A stretch of DNA of 64,000 nucleotides from Lysobacter antibioticus HS124 (lineage in GTDB: Bacteria; Pseudomonadota; Gammaproteobacteria; Xanthomonadales; Xanthomonadaceae), in the NCBI RefSeq assembly GCF_000336385.2, contig NZ_HG424449.1:26891-90890 (forward strand), in the 5' to 3' direction. Position 1 is the first letter of the stretch; each line of letters starts with the position of its first letter. Positions 25,389 to 33,774 of this stretch are shown one piece after another. Position numbers and translations under genes: made by a program. The notes below the pieces were generated by a model. That model did no database searches and had not been told where the DNA came from. It saw nothing but the letters and a program-made list of their open reading frames with translations.

Positions 25389-26135
25389 TCAGCGCGCGCC
25401 GCCGGGCCAGCCCTCATCGCGGTGCAGGGCGCGGTAGTCGCGCGGCGTCATCCCGACCGTGGCCTTGAACTGGCGCGCGAATGCGCTCTGGTCGGTGAAG
25501 CCGCAGGCCAGGCCGACCTCGGCGATGCGCGCCTCGCCGCACAGTTCGCGCATCGCCGCTTCGATGCGCAGTTTGATCAGGCTCTGTTGCGGGCTGAGCT
25601 GGAACACGCGCTGGAAGTGCCGCTCCAACTGCGCCACCGACAGGCCGGCCAACTGCGCCAGCGCGGCCACGCGCAGCGGCTCGGCGTAGTGCGCCTGCAT
25701 GTGCGCGACGACCCGGCCGAGGCGTTCGAAGGTCGGGTCGCGGCCGTCCGGGGCGCCGAGGTCGCGCGACAAGCCGATCAGGCCGCGCCGGCCGCCGGCC
25801 AGCGGCAGCGGCCGCTTGCCGGTCAGGCACCAGCCCGGGCGGCGGTTGGGATACAGGTGCACTTCGAGCTGGTCTTCGATCGTGCCGCCTTCGAGCACAC
25901 GCCGGTCCTGCTGGGCATAGCGCGCGGCGAGACGGGCCGGGAACACGTCCTCGACGCCGCGGCCGATCACGTCCTCGCGCCGCTTCAGGCCGAGCCGGCG
26001 TACCAGGGTCAGATTGGCGTGCGTGTAGCGGCCGGCCTCGTCCTTGACGAAGAACACCACGTCGGCGAGCGCGTCGCACAGGGTCTGCATCAGGTCGGCG
26101 TCGATCCGGACCGGTGGGGCGGGCAAGGCGGGCAT
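25389..26135 (-). CDS. PAS-AraC family regulator, likely of hydroxyproline catabolism
   Basis: 248 residues from the ATG at 26135. A longer frame to 26195 would cover the candidate operator, so the shorter start is preferred. Residues about 10-110 form a PAS-like domain ([31 protein letters not shown]). Residues about 145-245 form an AraC helix-turn-helix pair ([20 protein letters not shown] and [27 protein letters not shown]). It is divergent from the hydroxyproline operon, so the natural inference is that it activates that operon on sensing hydroxyproline or an intermediate. The ligand is not shown by sequence. Confidence 0.87.
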   Translation of the reverse strand: MPALPAPPVRIDADLMQTLCDALADVVFFVKDEAGRYTHANLTLVRRLGLKRREDVIGRGVEDVFPARLAARYAQQDRRVLEGGTIEDQLEVHLYPNRRPGWCLTGKRPLPLAGGRRGLIGLSRDLGAPDGRDPTFERLGRVVAHMQAHYAEPLRVAALAQLAGLSVAQLERHFQRVFQLSPQQSLIKLRIEAAMRELCGEARIAEVGLACGFTDQSAFARQFKATVGMTPRDYRALHRDEGWPGGAR

Positions 26136-26158
26136 CGTCGGCGGGCTTCGGAGGGCGT

Positions 26159-26181
26159 TGCGAATTATGCCGAATTCCGCA
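26159..26181. promoter_or_regulatory. Imperfect inverted repeat in the regulator/hydroxyproline intergenic region
   Basis: TGCG-AATT, six bases, AATTCCGCA: arms match except for one extra G. It lies 24-46 bp upstream of the AraC gene start and about 60 bp before the epimerase start. It is a candidate operator. Confidence 0.45.
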
Positions 26182-26239
26182 TCCGTGGGCGGCAAGCCGC
26201 GCTAGACCGCCGACGGCCCCCGCCGCGAGCATGTGCGGC

Positions 26240-27178
26240 ATGCATACCGTCCACGTCATCGACTCCCATACCGGCGGCGAACCGACCCGGGTCGTGGTCT
26301 CCGGCCTGCCCGATCTCGGCCCCGGCCCGCTGACCGCGCAACGCGACCGCTTCCGTGCCGAATTCGACCCTTGGCGGCGGGCGATCGCCTGCGAGCCGCG
26401 CGGCTCCGACACGGTGGTCGGCGCGTTGTTGCTGCCGCCGCAGTCGGCGCACGCCTGCGCGGCGACGATCTTCTTCAACAACGTCGGCACGCTGGGCATG
26501 TGCGGCCACGGCACCATCGGCCTGGTGCGCACGTTGCAGTACCTGGGCCGGATCGAACCCGGGCAGCATTACATCGACACCCCGGTCGGCACGGTCGGCG
26601 CACGGCTGCACGAGGACGGACGGGTGTCGATCGACAACGTCGAAAGCTGGCGCCATGCCGCCGACGTGCGCCTGGACGTGCCCGGCTACGGCGAGGTGCG
26701 CGGCGACATCGCCTGGGGCGGCAATTGGTTCTTCATCGTCCGCATCGACCGCCCCATCGCGCTGACGCACGAGCCCGAACTGCGTGCTTACGCCGAGGCG
26801 ATCCGGCGCGCGCTGGGCGCGCAGGGCGTGACCGGCGCCGACGGCGCCGAGATCGATCACATCGAGTTGGAGACGGCTTCGCCGACGCCGGGGCTGGACG
26901 GGCGAAACTACGTGCTGTGTCCGGGCCTGGCTTATGACCGCTCGCCCTGCGGCACCGGCACCAGCGCCAAGCTGGCCTGCCTGGCGGCCGACGGCAAGCT
27001 CGCGCCGGAGCAGGTGTGGCGCCAGGAAAGCCTCATCGGCAGCGTGTTCGAAGGCCGCTATCGCTCCGGCGAGCGCGGCGTATTGCCGACCATCACCGGC
27101 AGCGCTCACGTCACCGCGCTCGCGCAATTGCTGATCGACCCGAACGACCCCTTCGCCTGGGGCGTGGTGGCGCGCTGA
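26240..27178 (+). CDS. 4-hydroxyproline 2-epimerase (proline racemase family)
   Basis: 312 residues from the ATG at 26240; an ATG three codons upstream (26231) is possible. The start [19 protein letters not shown] is typical. Both catalytic cysteines are present: Cys88 (GTLGMCGHG) and Cys237 (SPCGTGTSA), nearly the same numbering as Pseudomonas 4-hydroxyproline epimerase. A Cys/Cys pair separates epimerases and racemases from the Cys/Thr dehydratase that acts on trans-3-hydroxyproline. It converts trans-4-hydroxy-L-proline to cis-4-hydroxy-D-proline in the cytoplasm. It is the first gene of a seven-gene operon. Confidence 0.93.
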   Translation: MHTVHVIDSHTGGEPTRVVVSGLPDLGPGPLTAQRDRFRAEFDPWRRAIACEPRGSDTVVGALLLPPQSAHACAATIFFNNVGTLGMCGHGTIGLVRTLQYLGRIEPGQHYIDTPVGTVGARLHEDGRVSIDNVESWRHAADVRLDVPGYGEVRGDIAWGGNWFFIVRIDRPIALTHEPELRAYAEAIRRALGAQGVTGADGAEIDHIELETASPTPGLDGRNYVLCPGLAYDRSPCGTGTSAKLACLAADGKLAPEQVWRQESLIGSVFEGRYRSGERGVLPTITGSAHVTALAQLLIDPNDPFAWGVVAR

Positions 27179-27181
27179 ACG

Positions 27182-28282
27182 ATGGCCGCATACGACCTCA
27201 TCGTCATCGGCGCCGGCATCGTCGGCACCGCTTGCGCCGAACGTGCGGCGGCCGAAGGCCTGCGGGTGGCGGTGGTCGAGCCGGGCCCGGTCGGCGGCGG
27301 CGCGACCGCGGCGGCGATGGGGCATCTGGTGGCGATGGACGACGACCCCGCCGAGCTGGCGTTGTCGCGCTATTCGCTGCAGCTGTGGCAGCGCTATGCC
27401 GGCTTGGCCGACGCCGAGTTCAGCCGTTGCGGCACGTTGTGGGTGGCGCGCACGGCGCGCGAGTACGACGGCATCGCCGCCAAGATCGCGCGCCTGGCTG
27501 CGGCCGGGGTGCAGGCCAGGCAGATCGATGCCGAAGAGCTGTATCGCCTGGAGCCTGCCCTGGCGCCGGGGTTGCGCGGCGGCATGCTGGTCGCCGACGA
27601 GGCGGTGGTCTACCCGCCGCGGGTCGCGCTGCACTTGCTCGAACGTGCCCGCGCCGGCGGCGCCGACTGTCGGCTCGGCCGGCGCGCATCGGCGCTCAGC
27701 GCGCGAGGCGTGCGCCTGGACGACGGCAGCGAGCTGACCGGGCCGGTGCTGGTCGCGACCGGCTGCGCCCTGCCGGAACTGCTGCCGCAGCTGCCGATGC
27801 GCGCGCGTAAGGGGCATCTGGTCATCACCGAGCGCTATCCCGGACGGGTGCGGCATCAGCTGCTGGAACTGGGCTATGCCGACAGCGCCCACGGCGACGC
27901 CGACAGCAGTGTCGCTTTCAACGTACAGCCGCGCCCGACCGGGCAATTGCTGATCGGTTCCTCGCGCGAGTTCGGCGTCGAAGGGCGCGAGGTGTCGTGG
28001 CCGATGTTGCAGCGCATGCTCGAGCGCGCCTTCGAGTACCTGCCGATGTTGCGCGAGCTGCAGGCCTTGCGGGTCTGGACCGGTTTTCGACCGACCACGC
28101 CCGACGGGCGGCCTTACATCGGCGCCGTCGCCGACCGCGCGCACACCTGGGTCGCGGCCGGGCACGAAGGGCTGGGCGTGACCACGGCGCTGGGCACCGC
28201 GCAGCTGCTGATCGATCAGATGCTCGGCCGCGCGCCGCAGATCGACATGGCGCCGTTTTCGCCCGCGAGGAGTCTGCGATGA
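27182..28282 (+). CDS. D-hydroxyproline dehydrogenase, FAD (DadA-like) subunit
   Basis: 366 residues, DAO/DadA-type flavoprotein. GAGIVGTACAERAAAEGLRVAVVE is the FAD-binding fold, and GFRPTTPDGRPYIG and AAGHEGLGVTTALGTAQLL close the FAD site at the C-terminus. With the following small [2Fe-2S] protein and the NAD(P)/FAD protein it forms the heteromeric dehydrogenase that oxidises cis-4-hydroxy-D-proline to pyrroline-4-hydroxy-2-carboxylate. It starts 3 bp after the epimerase and overlaps the next gene by ATGA. The assignment rests on family and operon content. Confidence 0.9.
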   Translation: MAAYDLIVIGAGIVGTACAERAAAEGLRVAVVEPGPVGGGATAAAMGHLVAMDDDPAELALSRYSLQLWQRYAGLADAEFSRCGTLWVARTAREYDGIAAKIARLAAAGVQARQIDAEELYRLEPALAPGLRGGMLVADEAVVYPPRVALHLLERARAGGADCRLGRRASALSARGVRLDDGSELTGPVLVATGCALPELLPQLPMRARKGHLVITERYPGRVRHQLLELGYADSAHGDADSSVAFNVQPRPTGQLLIGSSREFGVEGREVSWPMLQRMLERAFEYLPMLRELQALRVWTGFRPTTPDGRPYIGAVADRAHTWVAAGHEGLGVTTALGTAQLLIDQMLGRAPQIDMAPFSPARSLR

Positions 28283-28524
28283 GCGCCAAGCTATGGCTGT
28301 GGGTCAACCAGGTCGCGGTCGACGTACCGGCCGGAGCCAACGTCGCTGCGGCGGTGGCGCGCGCCGGCGCGCATTTCCGCCGCTCCTGCGGCGGCGAGCC
28401 GCGCGCGCCCTTGTGCGGGATGGGCGTCTGCTTCGAATGCCGGGTCGAAATCGACGGCGTCGCGCATCGGCGCGCCTGTCTGGTGCCGGCGCGCGAGGGC
28501 ATGCGGGTGCGCTGCGATGACTGA
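28279..28524 (+). CDS. D-hydroxyproline dehydrogenase, small [2Fe-2S] subunit
   Basis: 81 residues. The four-cysteine plant-ferredoxin-like pattern is clear: SCGG, then CGMGVCFEC, then RACL. The family is the SoxA/HcnA-type (2Fe-2S)-binding subunit of amino-acid oxidising complexes. It passes electrons between the two flavin subunits. Overlaps on both sides (4 bp upstream, 8 bp downstream) indicate fixed stoichiometry by coupled translation. Confidence 0.9.
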   Translation: MSAKLWLWVNQVAVDVPAGANVAAAVARAGAHFRRSCGGEPRAPLCGMGVCFECRVEIDGVAHRRACLVPAREGMRVRCDD

Positions 28525-29881
28525 CGCGCACGACGTCCTCATCGACGTGCTGGTGGTCGGCGCCGGCCCGGCCGGACTGGCCGCGGCGCGCGCGGCCGCT
28601 TCGCACGGCGCCCAGGTCGCGCTGGTGGATCTGCAGGCGCGCGCCGGCGGCCAGGTATGGCGGCCGGACGTACAGCGCGGCATCGCGCCGGGGCTGCATC
28701 GCGCCTTGGCCGAACTGGAACGGGGCGTACCGGTGCAATGGCATCTGGCGACGCAGGCCTTCGCGTCCGCCCCGGGACGTTTGTTGATCGAGCAGGAACA
28801 GGGCCTGCACGAACTGCGGTATCGCAGCCTCGTCCTGGCCACCGGCGCGCGCGAGCTGCTGCTGCCGTTTCCGGGTTGGACGCTGCCCGGCGCGAGCGGC
28901 GCCGGCGCTCTGCAGGCGCTGGTCAAGCAAGGCTGGCCGATCGCCGGTCGGCGCGTACTGGTGGCCGGCAGCGGCCCGTTGTTGCTGGCGGCGGCGGCCA
29001 CCTTGCGTGCGCACGGCGCGCAGGTGCTGGCGATCTGCGAACAGGCGCCGGCTGCGTCGGTGCGCGGTTTCGCCGCACGGCTGTGGCGCTGGCCGGCCAA
29101 GCTGGCGCAGGCTGCGGCGCTGCGCGCGCGCCTGGCCGGCGTCCCGTACCGCTGCGGCGCCTGGGTGCGCGCGGCCTATGGCGAGCGCAAGGTGAGCGAG
29201 GTCGAGATCGAAACGGCGCGCGGCGTGGAACGGATCGCTTGCGACCAGCTCGCGGTCGGATACGGTTTGGTGCCGAACCTGGAACTCGCGCGCCAGCTCG
29301 GCTGCGCGACGGTGCCGCACGGCCGCCACGCGGCCGTGCGAGTCGACGCGCGCCAGGCGACCAGCGTGGCCGGCGTGTACGCGGCCGGCGAGGCCTGCGG
29401 CATCGGCGGCATCGACTGCGCGCGCATCGAAGGCGCGATCGCCGGACATCACGCCGCCGGCTTCGACGATGCGGCCCGCGCCCTGTACCCGCGCCGGCAA
29501 CGCGCTCGCGGCTTCGCGGCGTTGCTGCCGGCGCACTTCACGGTCCGCGACGAAGTGCGCGCCTGCGCCACCGCCGACACCCTGGTGTGCCGCTGCGAGG
29601 ACGTACCGCTGGCGCGCCTGCAAGGCTGGGCCGACGCGCGCGCGGCCAAACTCGCCACGCGGTGCGGCATGGGCAGCTGCCAGGGCCGAATCTGCGGGGC
29701 GGCTTTGGCCGAATTGAACGCATATCCCGTCTCTTCGGACTCGGCTGCGGGCGCATCCCTCATGCGACCGCCGCTGTTTCCGACCCGGCTGGCCGAATTG
29801 GCCCAGGCCGGATTTTCTCCCGCCGACGCGTCGGCATCCGTTGCTTCCACTTCCATCGCATCGCAAGGATCGACTTCATGA
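28517..29881 (+). CDS. D-hydroxyproline dehydrogenase, NAD(P)/FAD subunit with BFD-like [2Fe-2S] domain
   Basis: 454 residues. The N-terminal FAD motif (VVGAGPAGLAAARAAASHGAQ) and an internal nucleotide motif (VAGSGPLLLAAAATLRAHGAQ) mark a pyridine nucleotide-disulfide reductase-like flavoprotein. The C-terminal domain (about 360-410) is BFD-like, with CRCED and CGMGSCQGRIC supplying four cysteines for a [2Fe-2S] cluster. This is the HcnB/SoxA-like large subunit of the hydroxyproline dehydrogenase. The last 40 residues after the BFD domain are low in complexity (ADASASVASTSIAS). It overlaps the deaminase start (ATGA). Confidence 0.9.
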   Translation: MTDAHDVLIDVLVVGAGPAGLAAARAAASHGAQVALVDLQARAGGQVWRPDVQRGIAPGLHRALAELERGVPVQWHLATQAFASAPGRLLIEQEQGLHELRYRSLVLATGARELLLPFPGWTLPGASGAGALQALVKQGWPIAGRRVLVAGSGPLLLAAAATLRAHGAQVLAICEQAPAASVRGFAARLWRWPAKLAQAAALRARLAGVPYRCGAWVRAAYGERKVSEVEIETARGVERIACDQLAVGYGLVPNLELARQLGCATVPHGRHAAVRVDARQATSVAGVYAAGEACGIGGIDCARIEGAIAGHHAAGFDDAARALYPRRQRARGFAALLPAHFTVRDEVRACATADTLVCRCEDVPLARLQGWADARAAKLATRCGMGSCQGRICGAALAELNAYPVSSDSAAGASLMRPPLFPTRLAELAQAGFSPADASASVASTSIASQGSTS

Positions 29882-30783
29882 GCAATGCCCCGTTCTGGCG
29901 CGGCGTCATCCCCGCCATCACCACGCCCTTCGCCGCCGACGGCACGATCGACCACGCCTTCCTCGCCCACCATGCGCGGACCATGATCCAGGCCGGTTGC
30001 ATCGGCATCGTGCCGCTGGGCTCGCTAGGCGAAGCGGCGACGCTGAGCTTCGAAGACAAGTGCGCGATCCTGCGCACCCTGGTCGAGGCGCTCGAAGGCA
30101 AGGCGCCGGTGATCCCGGGCATCGCCGCGCTGTCCACCGACGAGGCGGTGCGGCTGGCGCGCGAAGCCGAGAAGATCGGTTGCGCCGGCCTGATGGTGCT
30201 GCCGCCGTACGTGTACTCGACCGACTGGCGCGAAATGAAAGCGCACGTGGAGGCGGTGATCCGCGCCACTTCGCTGCCGTGCATGCTCTACAACAACCCG
30301 ATCGCCTACAGGACCGATTTCGTGCCTGAGCAGATCGCCGAACTCGCCGCCGAGCTGCCCAACCTGCAAGCGGTCAAGGAATCCTCGGCCGACGTTCGCC
30401 GCTTCGCCGCGATCCGCGCCCTGCTCGGCGAGCGCCTGGAGCTGCTGGTCGGCATGGACGACGCGATCGTCGAAGGCGTGGCGATGGGCGCGACCGGCTG
30501 GATCGCCGGCCTGGTCAACGCCTATCCGCACGAATCGGTACGCCTGTTCGAACTGGCCCGCGACGGCGGCGCGCGCGCGGCGCAGGAGCTGTACGCCTGG
30601 TTCCTGCCGCTGTTGCGTCTGGACACCGTGCCCAAGTTCGTACAACTGATCAAGCTGGTGCAGGAACAGGTCGGCTTGGGCAGCGAACGCGTGCGCGCGC
30701 CGCGCATGGCCCTGGAGGGCGCCGAGCGCGCCGCCGCGCTGGTGGTGATCGAGCGCGCTGCCGCCACCCGGCCGGTCCGCTGA
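29878..30783 (+). CDS. 1-pyrroline-4-hydroxy-2-carboxylate deaminase (DapA family)
   Basis: 301 residues, DapA/NAL superfamily TIM barrel. Lys167 in LQAVKESSAD is the Schiff-base lysine. Tyr in CMLYNNP is the conserved catalytic tyrosine, and GSLGEAATLS replaces the DapA GTTGE motif. In the hydroxyproline pathway the homologue deaminates pyrroline-4-hydroxy-2-carboxylate to alpha-ketoglutarate semialdehyde and ammonia. Its place between the dehydrogenase and a semialdehyde dehydrogenase makes that role far more likely than dihydrodipicolinate synthesis. Confidence 0.92.
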   Translation: MSNAPFWRGVIPAITTPFAADGTIDHAFLAHHARTMIQAGCIGIVPLGSLGEAATLSFEDKCAILRTLVEALEGKAPVIPGIAALSTDEAVRLAREAEKIGCAGLMVLPPYVYSTDWREMKAHVEAVIRATSLPCMLYNNPIAYRTDFVPEQIAELAAELPNLQAVKESSADVRRFAAIRALLGERLELLVGMDDAIVEGVAMGATGWIAGLVNAYPHESVRLFELARDGGARAAQELYAWFLPLLRLDTVPKFVQLIKLVQEQVGLGSERVRAPRMALEGAERAAALVVIERAAATRPVR

Positions 30784-32369
30784 TGGACGCGCGCGCAGAC
30801 GTCCTGCTGGAAGGCCGCTGGCAGCCTTCGCGCGACGGTGTCGGCGAGTTCCGTCCCACCGATCCCGCCACGGGCGAAGCGCTGGCGCCGACGTTCCCGG
30901 TGTCCGGCGCCGGCGACGCGCAGGCGGCGCTGGCCGCGGCCTGCGCGGTCGCCGACGAGTTGGCCGCGGCCGATCCGCAGCGCATCGCCGCCTTCCTCGA
31001 CGGCTATGCCCAGGCGATCGAGGACGATGCGGCGGAGTTGGTCGCGCTGGCCCATCGCGAGACCGCCTTGCCGGTCGAGCCGCGTCTGGCCCAGGTCGAG
31101 CTGCCGCGCACCACCGGCCAGTTGCGACAGGCCGCACGCGCGGCGCGCGAGTACGCCTGGACCGAGCCGACCATCGATACCGTCGCCGGCTTGCGCTCGC
31201 ATCTGGCGCCGTTGAACAAGCCGGTGCTGGTGTTCGGGCCGAACAATTTTCCGTTCGCCTTCAATGCGGTGGCCGGCAGCGATTTCGCTTCGGCGATCGC
31301 CGCGCGCAACCCGGTGATCGCCAAGCTGCATCCTTCGCATGCGGCGACCGGACGGCGCCTGGCGCAGCTAGCGCATCGCGCCTTGCTCGACGCCGGCCTG
31401 CCGGCGGCGTCGGTGCAGGCGCTGTACCAGCTTCGCCACACGGAAGGCCTGCGCCTGGCCGGCGACCCGCGGATGGGCGCGATCGCCTTCACCGGCGGCC
31501 GCGGTACCGGGCTGGCGCTGAAGGCGGCGGCGGACGCGGCCGGCGTGCCGTCCTATTTGGAGCTGTCCAGCCTCAACCCGGTGTTCCTGTTCGAAGGGGC
31601 GTTGCGGGCCCGCGGCGCGGCACTGGCGCAGGAGTTCGTGGGTTCGTGCACGCTCGGCGTCGGCCAGTTCTGCACCAACCCCGGCTTGCTGGTGGTGCCG
31701 CGGGGCGCGGCCGGCGACGCCTTCGTCGCGGCCGCGGCCGAGCGCATGGCCGCCGCGCCGGGAGGGGCGGTGTTCTCGCAGGGAGTGCGCGATCACTACC
31801 TGAGCGCCTTGGCGCAGTGGCGCAGTCTGGGCGCATCCGCGCTGGCGGGAGACGCGCCTGCCGATGGTCCCGGTTATCGAGTGCGTCCGGCGCTGTTCTG
31901 CATCGACGCAGCGCAATTCCTGACGAAGCCTGGACTACAGACCGAGGCATTCGGCCCGGCGAGCCTGATCGTGCGCACGGCCGATGTCGCCGAAGCGGTC
32001 GCGGTGATCGGCGCGCTCGACGGCCAGCTCACCGGCACCCTCTACGCGGACGCCGAAGATCGCGCCGCGCGCGACGCGGTCGCGGCGGCGCTGCGGCCGA
32101 AGGTGGGGCGCCTGATCGGCGGCCGCATGCCGACCGGAGTCGCAGTGAGCGCGGCGATGAACCACGGCGGACCGTACCCGAGCACCGGTCACCCCGGTTT
32201 CACCGCGGTCGGTCTGCCGGCGGCGATCCGGCGTTTCGCTGCGCTGCATTGCTACGACCACATCGACGACGGACATCTGCCGGTCGAACTTCGCGATCGC
32301 GGCCCGGCTGGAATGATGCGCAAGATCGACGGACACTGGACCGCCTCGGCGGTGGGAGAATCGGCATGA
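30783..32369 (+). CDS. Alpha-ketoglutarate semialdehyde (2,5-dioxovalerate) dehydrogenase
   Basis: 528 residues, aldehyde dehydrogenase superfamily, NADP-type KGSADH subgroup by length and motifs. Catalytic Cys297 lies in GQFCTNPGL and the general-base Glu260 in YLELSSLNPVF. FGPNNFPFAFNAVAGSD and FTGGRGTGLALKAA are the NADP-binding segments typical of the subgroup. It oxidises alpha-ketoglutarate semialdehyde to 2-oxoglutarate, the end of hydroxyproline catabolism. TGATG overlap with the deaminase stop and ATGA overlap with the peptidase start. Confidence 0.93.
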   Translation: MDARADVLLEGRWQPSRDGVGEFRPTDPATGEALAPTFPVSGAGDAQAALAAACAVADELAAADPQRIAAFLDGYAQAIEDDAAELVALAHRETALPVEPRLAQVELPRTTGQLRQAARAAREYAWTEPTIDTVAGLRSHLAPLNKPVLVFGPNNFPFAFNAVAGSDFASAIAARNPVIAKLHPSHAATGRRLAQLAHRALLDAGLPAASVQALYQLRHTEGLRLAGDPRMGAIAFTGGRGTGLALKAAADAAGVPSYLELSSLNPVFLFEGALRARGAALAQEFVGSCTLGVGQFCTNPGLLVVPRGAAGDAFVAAAAERMAAAPGGAVFSQGVRDHYLSALAQWRSLGASALAGDAPADGPGYRVRPALFCIDAAQFLTKPGLQTEAFGPASLIVRTADVAEAVAVIGALDGQLTGTLYADAEDRAARDAVAAALRPKVGRLIGGRMPTGVAVSAAMNHGGPYPSTGHPGFTAVGLPAAIRRFAALHCYDHIDDGHLPVELRDRGPAGMMRKIDGHWTASAVGESA

Positions 32370-33568
32370 GCCAGATCGGCGGTTTGACCCTGGAGCAGGC
32401 GCGGGCGCAACTGGCGCCGTGGAGCGAACGTGCGCCGGCGATCGGCGCCGCCGAATACCAGCAGCGCATCGAGCGCGCCCGCGCGCTGATGCGCGCACAA
32501 GGGCGCGATGCGCTGCTGATCGGCGCAGGCACCTCGCTGCGCTACTTCGCCGGTGTGCCCTGGGGCGCGAGCGAGCGCCTGGTGGCGCTGCTGCTGACGC
32601 TGGACGGCGATCCGGTGCTGATCGCGCCGGGGTTCGAAGCCGGTTCGCTGTCGCACGTGCTGCACATCCCGGCGCAGCCGCGGTTGTGGGAGGAACACGA
32701 AGACCCTCATGCGCTGGTCGCGACGACCTTGCGCGAGCGCGGCGCGAGCCGGCTGGCGCTGGACCCCGGCGCGGCGTTCGCGATCTACGCCGGCCTGCGC
32801 GCGGCGGCGCCGAACCTGGACATCGCCGACGCGACGGCGATCGTCGACGGGTGCCGCGCGCGCAAATCGCCGGCCGAGTTGGCGCTGATGTACCAGGCGA
32901 CGGCGATGACCCTGCAGGTACAGCGGCTCGCCGCCGGCCTGGCCGAGGAAGGCGTGACCACCACGGTGCTGCGCCGCTTCATCGACGAGGCCCATCGCGC
33001 GCTCGGCGCCGACAACGGCTCGACCTTCTGCATCGTCCAGTTCGGCGAGGCCACCGCGTACCCGCACGGCATCCCCGGCGAGCAAAGCCTGCGCGAGGGC
33101 GAATTGGTGCTGATCGACACCGGCTGCGCGGTGCAGGGCTATCAGTCCGACATCACCCGCACCTACATCTGCGGCCGCGCCGACGCCGAGCAGACCCGGA
33201 TCTGGGAACTGGAACGCGAAGCGCAGGCGGCGGCCTTCGCCGCGGTCCGCCCCGGGGTCAGCGGCGAAGCGGTCGACCGCGCCGCCCGCCAGGTGCTGGA
33301 GCGCGCCGGCCTGGGCCCGGACTACCGCCTGCCGGGCCTGCCGCACCGCACCGGCCACGGCTGCGGCATGAGCGTGCACGAGGCGCCCTACCTGGTGCGC
33401 GGCAATACGCTGGGCCTGGAAAGCGGCAATTGCTGCTCCAACGAGCCGATGATCGTGGTGCCGAACCGCTTCGGGGTCCGGCTGGAGGACCATTTCCATG
33501 TCACCGAGGACGGCGCGCGCTGGTTCACCCAGCCTTCGCCGGCGATCGACCGGCCGTTCGCGGACTGA
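32366..33568 (+). CDS. M24 family metallopeptidase (Xaa-Pro dipeptidase-like)
   Basis: 400 residues. An N-terminal creatinase-like domain (about 25-155) precedes the pita-bread catalytic domain. Five metal ligands can be picked out: the two Asp of LIDTGCAVQGYQSDITRTY, the His of TGHGCGMSVHEAP, the Glu of SNEPMIVV and the Glu of RLEDHFHV. No signal peptide, so it is cytoplasmic. Prolidase-type enzymes cleave Xaa-Pro or Xaa-Hyp dipeptides; last in the hydroxyproline operon, it probably frees hydroxyproline from imported collagen-like or extensin-derived dipeptides. Confidence 0.9.
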   Translation: MSQIGGLTLEQARAQLAPWSERAPAIGAAEYQQRIERARALMRAQGRDALLIGAGTSLRYFAGVPWGASERLVALLLTLDGDPVLIAPGFEAGSLSHVLHIPAQPRLWEEHEDPHALVATTLRERGASRLALDPGAAFAIYAGLRAAAPNLDIADATAIVDGCRARKSPAELALMYQATAMTLQVQRLAAGLAEEGVTTTVLRRFIDEAHRALGADNGSTFCIVQFGEATAYPHGIPGEQSLREGELVLIDTGCAVQGYQSDITRTYICGRADAEQTRIWELEREAQAAAFAAVRPGVSGEAVDRAARQVLERAGLGPDYRLPGLPHRTGHGCGMSVHEAPYLVRGNTLGLESGNCCSNEPMIVVPNRFGVRLEDHFHVTEDGARWFTQPSPAIDRPFAD

Positions 33569-33623
33569 GCCGGAGCGCCGCGGCTGCGGCGGGCGTTTCC
33601 GGCCCGCGCGCGCCGCGCGCTGC

Positions 33624-33727
33624 GTAGGGACACTGCAGGCCCACCCGCGCTGCCTACGGGGCGGACACTTCAGGCACACTCGCGCTGCGCGCGGGGCAGA
33701 CACTTCAGGCACATCCGCGCTGCGCGC
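33624..33727. repeat. 35-bp tandem repeat, about three copies
   Basis: Copies 2 (33658-33692) and 3 (33693-33727) are almost identical (GGGGC-GACACTTCAGGCAC followed by CGCGCTGCGCGC). Copy 1 (from 33624) is degenerate. There are no unique spacers, so it is not a CRISPR array. It lies between the hydroxyproline operon and the DUF885 gene. Confidence 0.8.
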
Positions 33728-33774
33728 GGATGAAGCATGATCCACGCTTCCGTGTCCCGCTATCGAGTCCCGCG

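Noticed and set aside
29878..30783. Dihydrodipicolinate synthase (lysine synthesis)
   Set aside because: The GTTGE motif is altered and the gene is embedded in a hydroxyproline operon, where a DapA-like deaminase is expected.
33624..33727. Possible CRISPR array
   Set aside because: Units are directly adjacent with no unique spacers and no cas genes nearby; it is a plain tandem repeat.
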